DNA of 64,000 nucleotides from NCBI RefSeq assembly GCF_947507565.1, contig NC_089177.1:2108001-2172000 (forward strand), written 5' to 3'. The stretch is from Oscarella lobularis (Eukaryota > Porifera > Homoscleromorpha > Homosclerophorida > Oscarellidae). Numbering within the stretch: the first letter of the stretch is position 1; each line of letters opens with the position of its first letter. A program made the translations under genes and the position numbers. The notes below the pieces were generated by a model. That model saw only the letters and a program-made list of their open reading frames with translations. It made no database searches and had not been told where the DNA came from. Below, piece by piece: positions 10,052 to 25,882 of this stretch.

Positions 10052-11776
10052 ATGGACGACGACGAAGAGAAGGAAAAGGAGCACTTTCAGAGAGTCTGCA
10101 ACTCGTTTGCCTACTACAGGTGCAGCAAACAAATCGATCTCTTCGCTCGAACTCGAGCAAAGATGCATCGCTCAGGATCCACACACTAAAGCGCGTCGCT
10201 CGCGCTCATCAAAACTACTCTCTCCTACCGTCGTCCCATCAGAAAATCCTACACGACTTCTTACCTCACTTGGAGCGAATTAAAGAAGCGGCCGACGCGA
10301 ACTACCGCTTTATTCTTCAACTGCTCGTCGCCTCGCGAGGAATGTTCGTCAATTCGGGCATGACGGATGACGTCGTGCCGCCCATCGATCCCGTCACGGG
10401 TCGCGTCATCGACGAGAGCGTCCCGCTTGCCTCTGGAGTCGACATGGACAAAGTGACGACGACCGTCAAGCAGTTCTATCGAGACTGGAGCATTGAAGTA
10501 CAGTAGTAGTTTGCTTCTCCGTTGTTCTATGGAGCGTCAAAAATCACAGTAGTGTATTGCGTGCACCGAACATATATATAATTATATTTATAACGAAATT
10601 GGAGAAGTTGTATAGAGGGAGACCATATGTGCGGTGGTACTGTATGCTGCTGTGCTTTTGACGCTCCACCTTACCTGCCAATGTCCAATTCGCTGCTTCC
10701 AGGGTGAAGCTGAAAGGGAAATCTGCTATCATCCTATCATAGAAGAATTGCAAATGCGATTGCCGTTGTCCTCGGAGTATGGCTTACTCAAAACCTAGCA
10801 ATGTAATAGAAAGGCTGATCGTTGCAGGCGTCCTGTGTCGGTTCTCGTACCTGGCTCAGGTCTCGGTAGACTCGCCTTTGAAATAGCAAAATTAGGTACC
10901 CAGATAGAAGCAAGTCAATACCAAATTAGACAACTCCTTTTTGTGTGCGTGTGATCAATAAAGGGTATCAATGTCAAGGCAATGAATGGAGTATGTTCAT
11001 GCTGACGGCGTCACATTTTATGCTGAATCAGTAATAAAGACAAATCGAGAGTGATTCACAATTTTGACCTGTCTTCTCAACTGTTTTAGTGTAAAGGGAA
11101 CCAACGTTTATACCATACATCCTTGGTTGCATCATTTTTGCAACAATTTGGCAAATGAAGATCAACTCCAGACCGTACGGATACCGGACGTTGATCCTCA
11201 CTCAATGCCAAAGGGCTCACACTTTTCTATGGCAGCAGGAAGTTTTACCGAAGTCTATACGGAACCCAGTTAGAACGCGGAGCATAGAGTAAATCACGCG
11301 TGTGTGGACAAATGATTACTTTCAGATGTATGGGATTGCGTTGCAACTTGTTATTTTATCGACACCGCCGCTAACGTACTGGATTACGTAGAAACTATTT
11401 CAAATATTCTAAAACCGGGCGGATACTGGATCAATTTTGGTATGTTAAGATCTTAATTGGGCTATCAGACGCGTGGAAGGTTCTATAACGTTTTCTATAC
11501 TTCTATAGGACCGCTACTGTATCACTTTGCCGATATGCCCAACGAAAAGTCCGTTGAACTGAGCTATGAGACTATCAAGCGAGCTATGCTCACTCACTAT
11601 GGATTTCAGCTTATTGTGAGTTTGGCTTCTTTTTGGTTGGCGTTGAACGAGTCGTTTGGGTTTAGAAAGAGGTAACGAATGTGCCGTCAACGTACATACA
11701 AAGTCCCAAGTCGATGATGAAGATGACTTATAACTGCGTGTTCTTCGTCGTACAAAAACCTTTTCACGCGAGCTGA
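10052..11776 (+). CDS. CARNMT1: Carnosine N-methyltransferase
   Basis: SAM-dependent enzyme that methylates the histidine of carnosine-type dipeptides to anserine (N2227 family). Nine exons, 10052-10119, 10176-10497, 10703-10776, 10828-10895, 10964-11030, 11090-11268, 11326-11439, 11509-11615 and 11666-11776, give 369 residues. The sequence follows the family throughout: N-terminal [14 protein letters not shown], the SAM-binding loop [71 protein letters not shown] and the C-terminal Met-rich end. No key segment is missing, so it should be active. Start: the first ATG, in good context and matching the short family N-terminus. It is transcribed divergently from SPATA4 and converges on the E4-E2 gene. 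Confidence 0.93.
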
Positions 11777-11810
11777 ATACTGTAGCTTTCGTTCAGTACG
11801 GGGAGAGAGA

Positions 11811-11833
11811 GGGGGGGGGGGGGGGGGGGGGGG
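11811..11833. repeat. Poly-G tract of 23 bases inside a GA-rich stretch
   Basis: A run of 23 G flanked on both sides by GAGAGAGA lies in the convergent spacer after CARNMT1. It could form G-quadruplex structure; its length is the least reliable part of the sequence. Confidence 0.85.
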
Positions 11834-11954
11834 AGAGAGATCTAAATACTCTCTTATACGACTGCATTGTTGTAGTGCAGACACTGACACTTTTGGTCAC
11901 AAATACACTCTTTTCCGCACTCGATACTCATACTTCCTACCTGTTCCTCTCGCT

Positions 11955-14900
11955 TTACAATTTGTTCATTTCTCTGCGCAAATCGTTGACGGCTCTTCTC
12001 AGTCGTCGCTCCTCTTCAGCACTCTCGCACTCACGCAGCCACTGAGAGCACTGGTTCAGCAGCGTATGTCTCTGCAAAGCAAAATGAACTTTGATAGCGT
12101 CCTCAAACCCTACGTAGAAAAAAAAACTCAGACCCTCAATACCAGAGCAAGGAACTCCCCTACCCTCAGCAGGACACCTCAGTTGGCCCACCATAGCAAG
12201 CCTGACCGTATTCAGCCTTATTGCGGCGTTACATTGACGGCTTCGCGCCTGAGCATTATATGCTTTTCTTATGAATAATAATAAATCATGCATTGGCTCA
12301 CGTTTCCTTCCGCTGTTCCGCGCATTCCTTCGTAGCCAGGTTCGTTGTACATGGGATCGGAAATGAGAATCATTCCTTGAATAGACACGAGGACCTAAAC
12401 GTCGTCTCATTGACTAGTCAGTTACTACAAAGACATTGCTATCACCTGAAAAAGGCTCGATTGCTTGGGATCCCACTTTTCCGTTGAGTCGCCTCCGTGC
12501 CAAGTTCCAAGCAAACTGAGACAAACCTAAAACGTCAGCAGAAACGTCAGCCTATGACGTAATTTCAATTTTCCGCCTCGCCTTTCCGTCTGCATAGAGA
12601 TTGGGATTAAATCTCACGGTTCCATTCCCAGTGGTAATTAATTTCACGAGAGGCGGAACGTTGGGATAATTAGACGGATAGTATATATCAAAGGCAAAGC
12701 AGCCCAAGCTGTACGGGGTCCCAATAGGACCCGTTATCAGCGCACGAGCCATGTCCATGCGATCTTCATCCTAAAGAGAAGTAATACGTCTAAGGGGAAA
12801 AGTCAAACGTCGTCGTCGAACGAATCCTTGCCTGCCGGATCAGAATGGAAGAATCCGGGTGGAGCGGAAGAGACTCAGCGAGTTGACTGAACTCCTTCAT
12901 CAACGCTCGAACTTTAGGCGATCTCGGGTCCAAGAAACGATTCAAGCTGTGAGAATGAAAAGCGTGTCGATCCTAAAAAAAAAGAAAGAAAATTCGTCGA
13001 AAAAAGATTGACGAGTCAAATTTAATTTTCCTCACTTCAAAATCGCACGAATCGTATTTTGCTTCGCGAAGCGCCTCGATGTAAATTCCGGCGAGCACGC
13101 CGCGATCGAAGTCGTCGGCTGCCTCCGCCTCCGCTTGCCAATCGCTCTTGTCGAAATCGGCGTCGACGTTGCCGTCGTCGTCGCCGATCATTTCGGTTTG
13201 AATGAGCTGAACGCGTAGAACGCACTCTTCGAAGTCGCTTCGCATGTCCTCGCTCCCCAGACCAATTCGTCGCAGAATAGACAGCGTCTTCTGCATCGTC
13301 GACTCGGAATAGTCGGGATGAGCGGCGAGCGCTTCGACGAAATCGTACGCGCTCTCGTCTCGACCGGAAAACGATTCGGACGGACTCTGCTTGGCGAGAC
13401 GAACGGCGATTCCCGTGATCGTACCCAGAAGATTGCGCGGATTGAAGTTGTATCTATAGAGGAAAAATTAAATATGAATATAAATATAAATATAAGCAGT
13501 CGCTTGTTTCGGATCCTCACTTCGACATGTCTTTGACTTTGAAGTCGAGCGAACGACTACCGCACAGCGATTCGATGAAGTTGATGATCTAAGGAGAAGG
13601 GAATACCGGTTCAGCAAAGCGTGCATGAGTTTTTTTACCGCTGCAGCGGCTCTCAGTGAGAGAGGAGGCTGAGAAAAACATTTTGCCACTTCTTCTGATT
13701 GAGTGACTAAATCGAGAAGGCCCAGAGTAGAAGTCGCCTGATAAAAAAATTTTGTTATTGCTAAATAGAGAAGCGCGCGCTTGTTTCACCATTTTCATAA
13801 ATCCGGAGCCGACGCCCTCTTCGTTTCGAAGGAATTCCGTCTTTTTGTCTCGCTCGTGACGAGGTAACGCCTTCCACGCGTTCTCTGTTCAAACGTGAGG
13901 AAAGGGGGCTAGCTAGCGCCACTGGCACACACAACTCCTGTTCCTACCGTCTTCCATCGCCTGTTGCACCTGCTTGACGTTGGCAAGTCGCTGCATGCTA
14001 TCGTTCAACTGGTAGAGCAAAGTGTCAAAGATCGCACTCAGAAAGGCCTACAATATTTGAGATATCAACAAAGAGATGCGGTCTTTTGACTACTGTGGAC
14101 TTGCCTGGAATCGAGCAGTGGACGCTTGGGCAAGAATGGACGATCGGCAGTCCTGTCGGAGCCAAAAGTGTTCAATCAGCTTCGTAATATCAGATCTGAA
14201 ACACAAAATAAAAATACGATTGTTTTAACGTTGCTCCTCTACATGAATGATACTACCTTGATCCGTATTTGTCAAACTCTTCCTTGTCAACGTCGAGTCC
14301 TTCGACGACGTCGACGGCAGCGTAGGTGCTCAGAAGCGCCGGTCCCAGATAACTCTGCACAGCCGGACAAGTGTGAACGACCGCCGCCAAATCGTCAGCG
14401 ACGCCACTAAAAGAAATAAAAAATCTTCTGAGGCGATTTTACGCGACTGCCATTCGAACCTTCCCCATCCCATGGGACCAAGCAAACCCGATCTAAAGAT
14501 CGTTCGTTATATGACGAAGGAGTTCATTTGTGCATGTGTCACCTCTGCTGTTTGTCTGAGTGATCCACAAATGCTAAAAGCACGCCGACGATTCGACTTT
14601 GAGTCAAAGGACTCGGTAAAAGATCGGGTCTCTGAAGGAGCCCGACGCAGCACTCGACAAACGGCACCAAGGAAATCTAAAAATTGTACGACGTTAGACA
14701 TTCGTCCTCCGTGTCACTTCGAGTACTGTAGTCGATTTGAGTAGATCCGAATTGTGAAAGGCCAAAAACTTGAACCAGGCCGCCATGTCTTTGATGCAGT
14801 ATTCCGGTATGGAAGAACAGAGATTCTGCTGGGCTTCAACGACATCTTCCTCGCTCATTCCCTCCTACGTAAAACGTACGATGCAACCAAGACTGAAAAG

Positions 14901-17900
14901 AAACTTAAACAGTTCACCTTTCGGCATGATTCCAATTGCATAAGAAGCCAAACGGACTGGGTGATGTAGAACTTGGAGCAGAGTTCGGCAAAAGTCGAAT
15001 CGAACAGAAACGTGCCAAAATTAACGACTAGCAACTAACAAAAACGATAAATTTTTGTTCTTTTATCGATTGCTCCCCCTTTCCTACCATAACACGTTTG
15101 TGTATTTCTTCCTTTTTAGCGCCGTCCAGGGCCTTTTCAAGTTTAATAAGTTCGCTACGCAAAATTTCAATCGGTGAGCACATGTATCCGTTTAGGATCC
15201 GTTTCTCACTGTAGCATCTTTTCGAAATGATTGATTGTGGAATGCAAACCGACGTGCAGTGCGCGCTGAGTCAGGAAAAAGCACTCGGTCAAAAAATTGT
15301 GACCTAGGCGAGAGACAGCACGTAAACAAAAGCGAACGCGGCAACGAAACGGTGAGCGTTGCCTTCGACAAAAAATCGCTCGTGCGCTTTGCCAATTCTT
15401 TCGTCCAAAGCTAAGAAAAAAAATTGAATTTTTTCGATGACAATAATGCTTGGTTGTCTACCGTGAAGGCAACCCAGAGCCATGCACGTTTCGTTGTCGA
15501 AGTCTAGTCGCGCAGTTGGCAGCGAACAGTAGAGAGGATCGATTTTCGCCAATTTGGGCGTCGGCGAAGAGGCGAAAATCGGTTGACAGAATTTGAGCAT
15601 CACGGCGCAAAAATTCAGCATAAAACCTAAATGAGAAAAACACGATGAAAGTCGAAGTGAACGTCATACTATTAGACAGACCGTCGCACGCCACTGGATG
15701 CCTAATTTTTTCGCGACGAAATTTAGCCGCCGTGCGCAATTCGTTCAAAGAGACGACAGACGCAATCCAAGCTAGAACACTTGAAGGAAGAAAAGAAAAG
15801 TTCTTTTTTATTTCCTGAAGAAACATGCGTAGAAACTGTACTTGGCTTTATTTGACGTTTTCAATAGTTTCAAAAGAACCGCATGTGTAATTGCTTGACA
15901 TCTTTGAAAACCAGCTCGGATTTGTTGCTGAGAACGATGTATTGATGTATAAAGTGTTCCCTCATAAAATTCTTCTCTCTTACATCAAGTCTCTCCAGGT
16001 CGCTCCTATGGGTTTGGGGAAAGCCTGGAAGGCTCGTGTAGCATTCAGTTGATTTCGGTAAAATCATTATCGAAGCGCCGTCGTGAAATTCGTAAAATTT
16101 GGAAATCATTAGCAGGTTGGAGAGTATGCTCTCCCGTTCAAAATACACACCCTTCGAAAAAAAAAGGAAATCAAAAACACAGGGAATAAAATCTGACGAC
16201 GTCTCACCATATTCTTCTGCGCTGCAATCACTTCTCTTTGGAGTTCTCTTCCAACAGCGTCAAGAATCTCCGGCTAGTTAGTCATTAGTACAGAGAGAAC
16301 GTGTCAGCTTCAAACTCACCTTGGCTAGCATCGTCTCCAAAGCGCCAAAATACGGGCCGCCTTCTAAAATAACATCGTCCGGCCTTTAGCACAGATACAG
16401 AAAATACACCAGCACTGCTACGGAATTCTTCAAGTATACGGTACCTGACTACTGAGCGGATTTTACTCGAAGCATTCCTGACCTAAATACACACGTGTTG
16501 ACTTTTTTAGAAGACGTTTGCTGACGTTACTCACCAGGTGACAGAAGAGTTTTTCTCCTAACGACGATTCCGTCGCAAGGTCGACAAAACGGGTGAAAAA
16601 ATCGTGAGGCATTCCTACGCCACCTATCCACCCGGGCGACAGACGAGACAGAAAAGAATACACTGGAGTCTGAAAAGTTGAATTCTAGACAAAAACGGTT
16701 TCGAGCGCCTACTACAAATCTCACAGTCGATGAACCGCTCCGAGAAAAGCTGGACCAAAGGTCGTCGTCAGTCGACACTTGACATCCTAGAAAATTATAA
16801 TAATAAATAATTATTATGTGCGTGGAAATAATTTTGTCTTGCCTTCGAGGATCTGCTCTAGAGCTACTCGGACAAAGACGTCTTTGACTATTGAAGTCAG
16901 TTTGTCTACTAGCGGATCCGTTTCTCGTTCGAATGACACTACGTTGTCATAGCACGTCAGGCAGAATAGAATAGGGTCCTAAAGGAGAGAAAAATTGGAC
17001 AGTCCATATATATCTCAGAGCTTTGCGCGCTTTACCTGCTCTTTGCTTAGACACACTAGAATCAACGTTTGCAATTTCTATGCAAGTCCCACTAAAAGTA
17101 TAACCAAATGAGCAAGGCAAAGTCTGTACCTGTTTCAGCGTGCTTTCGTCGCTTGGCTGGGGCATCGACGCCGCTCGCAACTCTATAGTATTTCTGACTG
17201 CTATCGGCGTTACCATATCAATGGCTTTGATCACCTTCAACGAATAAATTATTTAATTAATCTTAATTCCTTCTTCTCTCTTACCAGTTCATAGCCAAGC
17301 GTCTTTTCTAAGAAAAATTTGAGCTTCTCGTCTTCACTCATGTTCTGAACCAAAAGGGGAGGAGACAAGTCAGCATCAGATCTCGCCTCTGCTTTTCTAA
17401 AGAACCTGGAAAACGGACGCTGGAGGCTTGGTGGGTTTGGTCGACGACGTTCGTCGTTCTCCTTTTGAAATCGGAGCCGTTGCTTCTGCTAGCGTTTTCG
17501 AAACGGGCGAAGTCGTAGTCGGTCTTTTGATCTTCGAAACAGACGTCGGTTTCTCGCCGGGAGACATTGGCTTGCTTTGGTTCTCTGTAGGAGGAATTTC
17601 TTTCGAAGGAGCAGCAGCATCGTTGGCCGGCTTGGGAGGCGATTGAAACTTGGCCAATCTCTTTGACAGCACCTTTTCTCGCGCTTCGTCCTCCGAAACG
17701 GGATCATTGCCACCTTGAGAATAAACGTCGTCGTCGTCGTGGTGGTTTTTTTCTTCTTTTGGCTTTACAGTACCTTTTGGTTTCTTAGCAACTGATTCCT
17801 CAGCCGGAGCTTCCTCGTTCTCTTCCATCGTATTTATATCTCTTTCATCATCCTGACAGCTCTCCTCCTCTTTATTCTTTTTCTTCTTCTTCTTCTTCCT

Positions 17901-18208
17901 GTCATCTTCGCCGTCTCCATCATTCCCTCCATCATTCCCTCCCTTTCTTCCACCTCCTGCTGCCCCATTTCCTCCCCCTCCGCCGCCGCCACCACCACCA
18001 CCACCGCTGGGCGGTGGTGAAGAGTACTGATTATTTCCCTGTTGTTTTTGTTGATACTGAGTACTTTGCCCTGAAGAAGAGCTGCTTTCGGAATTTCCAC
18101 GTGTCCTTCCACTTGGTGGCGACCCCAATACGTCCTATCGCAGTTTACTGTTGGTAACCCGATCCTTGGCCCAAGGGACGCTGAACTTACTTTTCCGGGT
18201 ACGAACAT
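11955..18208 (-). CDS. Ubiquitin E4 core (Ufd2/UBE4) fused to a BIRC6-type E2 (UBC) domain
   Basis: A ubiquitin-elongation factor with a built-in conjugating enzyme. Exon 1 (18191-18208) and exon 2 (17406-18134) encode a low-complexity N-terminus with Gly and Lys runs. Exons from 17344 down to about 13040 read as a complete Ufd2 core: SDEKLKFF-type start, [95 protein letters not shown] and [10 protein letters not shown]. Family members then have a U-box; none is seen. Instead exons 12832-12972, 12582-12770, 12446-12526, 12302-12394, 12164-12248 and 11955-12109 encode a UBC domain ([31 protein letters not shown], catalytic Cys in [18 protein letters not shown]) and the BIRC6-like tail. Frames and phases fit across all these introns. 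At least three donors are GC. Self-contained chain building on substrates is inferred. Confidence 0.82.
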
Positions 18209-18667
18209 AGCTCCATTCGATTCGTTCCATGTCGCCTCGACTTTTCCAGGGCCAAGGTGCGAAAAGCTAGGGCGAGTCGCGACGACGGAGAGTCGAACGT
18301 TCGAAATCGAGCTGTGACGTCGCAATCAATTCGCGTAGCGACTCCTTTTTGCATTCGCCTTACCAGCGCTCTCCTAACAAACTCTCACGCATGACGCGGC
18401 GAGCAAAAGAAGGCGAATGAGACGAAACGACGTACAAGTGCCCGAAGCAGCCAGATTCACTTTCGTGATGTGGCTTTAGCGTGCGCATACATTACTATTT
18501 TTATTTATTTATTTATTTATTTATTCATTTATTTGTTAAATCGTTGCTGCTGCTGCTCTCAGCTTTAGAGCTTTTGCCTTTTGAATTGAATCGGGCTAAG
18601 CGCATCATTCTGACATCACCTACTCCTAAAGTCATTCATTTTTACATTTGTTCATAAATCTAATTAA
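18209..18667. other. Spacer upstream of the E4-E2 gene with a (TTTA)n run
   Basis: 459 bp between the E4-E2 start and the stop codon of the EF-hand gene. It contains the E4-E2 promoter, a TTTA microsatellite at about 18500-18533 and a short CTG run near 18545. No exon is supported. Confidence 0.5.
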
Positions 18668-19416
18668 TCACCTACGTTCTGTCGGCCGGCATGATCTCGT
18701 TGAGTACCACATGTACAATGCAGACACCAAGGCAGCAACACCAGTCACAAGAACAACCATCTTCAACTTTGAATAAACATCAGAGTCATCATTCGTCTCA
18801 TGGCCGTCACTGTTGCTCAAGTCCTAACAAATAAAACATTAGACATCAGCTACCGGTATCTTTCCTAAGCGCGTCTCAATGACGTAAGCTCTCCTCGTCA
18901 CAGTGTAGCGTAGACCTCCTATTTTAGTAGACACGTTTCTTTAAAACGTACACAAACGTAGTATACTACCTCTGATGATAGATTTAGGATACAAAGAGTG
19001 CAAAGGTTCCACTAACCTCAGATGCTGCAACGAGAGCATCAAACTCATCTGGGAATAGACCGCCTTTGCGATCGATATCATACACTTTTGTCCACTCTTT
19101 CGCTTTCTGCACGATTTCACTAAATAGAGCACGGCAGTTTTTTGTTCTCTCTGGTCTCTCTTGCCTCCTCGGAGACTGCGAAATGCTCAGCGAGTTCGGA
19201 GGCCTCGACGAGTCCATTTCCGTTTGTGTCCGCTTCGCTGAATGTGATACTTGTTTTCACTTTTGCAAAGCCTTCAGATATCTCCGCGAATCCGTCTCGA
19301 AACATCTTCTCTGCTTGCTCCAAGATGATCTGAGCTTTTAGGTCGTCTTGAACGGCACAACTTTGAAACAGAATTTTAAAGAGAAGAACGTAAGCAATTG
19401 CAGAAAAGCTTGCCAT
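18668..19416 (-). CDS. Secretory-pathway EF-hand protein with C-terminal membrane anchor
   Basis: Three exons, 19165-19416, 19017-19106 and 18668-18823, give 165 residues. The N-terminus (MASFSAIAYVLLFKILFQSC) is a signal peptide or anchor. The first EF-hand loop is canonical (DTNGNGLVEASE); the second (DIDRKGGLFPDE) keeps Asp and Glu positions but is unusual at the central glycine region, so calcium binding there is uncertain. A C-terminal helix (MVVLVTGVAALVSALYMW) is followed by a short Arg-rich tail, which suggests a tail-anchored lumenal calcium sensor. The first intron has a GC donor (GAG|GCAAGA). I do not recognise a named family. Transcribed divergently from LYRM4. Confidence 0.7.
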
Positions 19417-19655
19417 TGCAGAAAGAGAAATGGAAGAAAGAACAGTCGCATGACGTTGCCTTAGTAACGCGCGTTAAAAGAAAAAGTACAATGGGGTTTT
19501 TTACCCTGTAGTCCTGTCATGAAAACCGGCTGAGAAAGACAAATCAGTTGCTAAGAAGCATGCCAACATTTTAATGATTTATTTTTGACGCCTACTTGGA
19601 GAGATCATCGAATGCCGTAAACGTAATTACGATCGTCGTAACTATCCCACCATCA
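19417..19655. promoter_or_regulatory. Shared promoter of the EF-hand gene and LYRM4
   Basis: 239 bp between divergent start codons with no open exon. No TATA or other motif was assigned; the region is AT-moderate and holds nothing repetitive. Confidence 0.4.
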
Positions 19656-20205
19656 ATGTCGCGAACGACTGCGCTGCGTTTGTATAGGCGACTTCTAGTC
19701 GAAAGCGGCAAGTTCACTAGTTACAACTACAGGTAGTTTTAGTCCTACAATGGTGCTTGTTCTTTGCAACGACTAATTCTACAGAGAACACGCAAGGAGG
19801 AGAATTCGAGAGGAATTCAAGCGAAACAAGAACGTCAACAATTCCGAGGAGTTAAGTCACCTTCTGAGAAAGGCTGAAAGAAGCCTCGAAACGATCCAGA
19901 GACAGGTAAAGCGAAATTTATGAGATAGACGAACCACGATTATGCGCAGTTCTCACATTACATGACTCTACACAAGGTCTAATATTATCTAAACTTATAA
20001 GCATTGGCCTTAAAATTTATCCAATCAGATTCTTGTCTAATTAACTCAATAATTGAGGTAGATGTAGGCTATTGGCAAACTGTAGGCAATCGTGGCTTCC
20101 TGTCCTTTCTTTACGACACGCGACGTTGTGTTTTAGGTTTTGATTGGAATGATGTATGCACAGCCCAAACTAGTCATCGAGAAGTCAACAGAAACAAACG
20201 GGTAG
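19656..20205 (+). CDS. LYRM4: LYR-motif protein ISD11
   Basis: Mitochondrial partner that stabilises the cysteine desulfurase NFS1 and binds acyl carrier protein in Fe-S cluster synthesis. Three exons, 19656-19732, 19785-19905 and 20137-20205, give 88 residues, close to the 91 of human ISD11. The LYR motif is in ALRLYRRLL, followed by FTSYNYREHARRRIREEF, NKNV and a C-terminus resembling the family (IGMMYAQPKLVIEK). The last intron is 231 bp, long for this genome, and shows no other feature. Together with CIAO2B this is the second Fe-S assembly factor in the window; their distance makes co-regulation unlikely. Confidence 0.93.
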
Positions 20206-20327
20206 CCTGCCAATCACCTATGCAGTGGCATTATTACACACACTACGTGTTCGCTCGCAAAAAAAATTAAAACACTTGGGTACTATGCCAACTGCGAACC
20301 GCGCTTGTTCGATGTTGCGTCTATCGT

Positions 20328-25371
<5,044 letters not shown>

Positions 25372-25441
25372 TTTGCGATTTTTGGCCGACACAGACGCAC
25401 GTTAGGGCGACAAAGGCCCGAATGCCCGCGCTCTTGAAACG

Positions 25442-25744
25442 TCATCGCCTGACGTCACTCCTGTACATCTGTCGGCACTGACTCGTGCTCGGGATGCTGC
25501 TAGAGAACAGGAATTGAGCAAGAGGATTGGATGAAATATGCGCTCCCATCTCAGGGCCTACAATTTCCTCCAAGAGAATGGACAAGTTTTTGCTCAGATG
25601 GATGTGTACTGTAGATCTTGATAAAGTCGAACGGTGCATACCAATTCTACACCCACTTCCCGACTCTGGAAAAGCTGCAGATTCGTGAAGACATGAAAAG
25701 TTTTCTTTCGTTGATTCAAGCTCTACCGTAGAGGTCACTAACAT
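25442..25744 (-). CDS. Possible small gene, unrecognised (100 codons)
   Basis: The 511-bp spacer between SUPT16H and the Roco gene contains one open frame with an ATG and a plausible composition (internal SSNPLAQFLFSSSIPSTSQC). I do not recognise it; there is no clear splice or family support. It could be chance, or an exon of a 3' extension of the Roco transcript. The rest of the spacer shows nothing else apart from the 37-bp repeat at 25829-25865. Confidence 0.25.
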   Translation of the reverse strand: MLVTSTVELESTKENFSCLHESAAFPESGSGCRIGMHRSTLSRSTVHIHLSKNLSILLEEIVGPEMGAHISSNPLAQFLFSSSIPSTSQCRQMYRSDVRR

Positions 25745-25828
25745 TGCGTATTTGCAACTTCTTACTGTGTGACTGCACTTTACATTATTGCACGTTGAAT
25801 CGCATCAAAGTTTCTGGCAGATAGGACT

Positions 25829-25865
25829 TGATCACGTGGTTTGAAAAAGTTACGGACAGACGTAA
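25829..25865. repeat. 37-bp motif copy A (CACGTG plus AAGTTACGGACAGACGTAA)
   Basis: The segment contains GATCACGTG and, 15 bases on, AAGTTACGGACAGACGTAA. The same arrangement recurs at 29428-29464 at the other end of the Roco gene. Confidence 0.75.
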
Positions 25866-25882
25866 GCTCAAATGTCTGAAAA

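Noticed and set aside
20004-20270. 88-codon frame in the long LYRM4 intron
   Set aside because: It overlaps the real last LYRM4 exon in another frame and has no homology.
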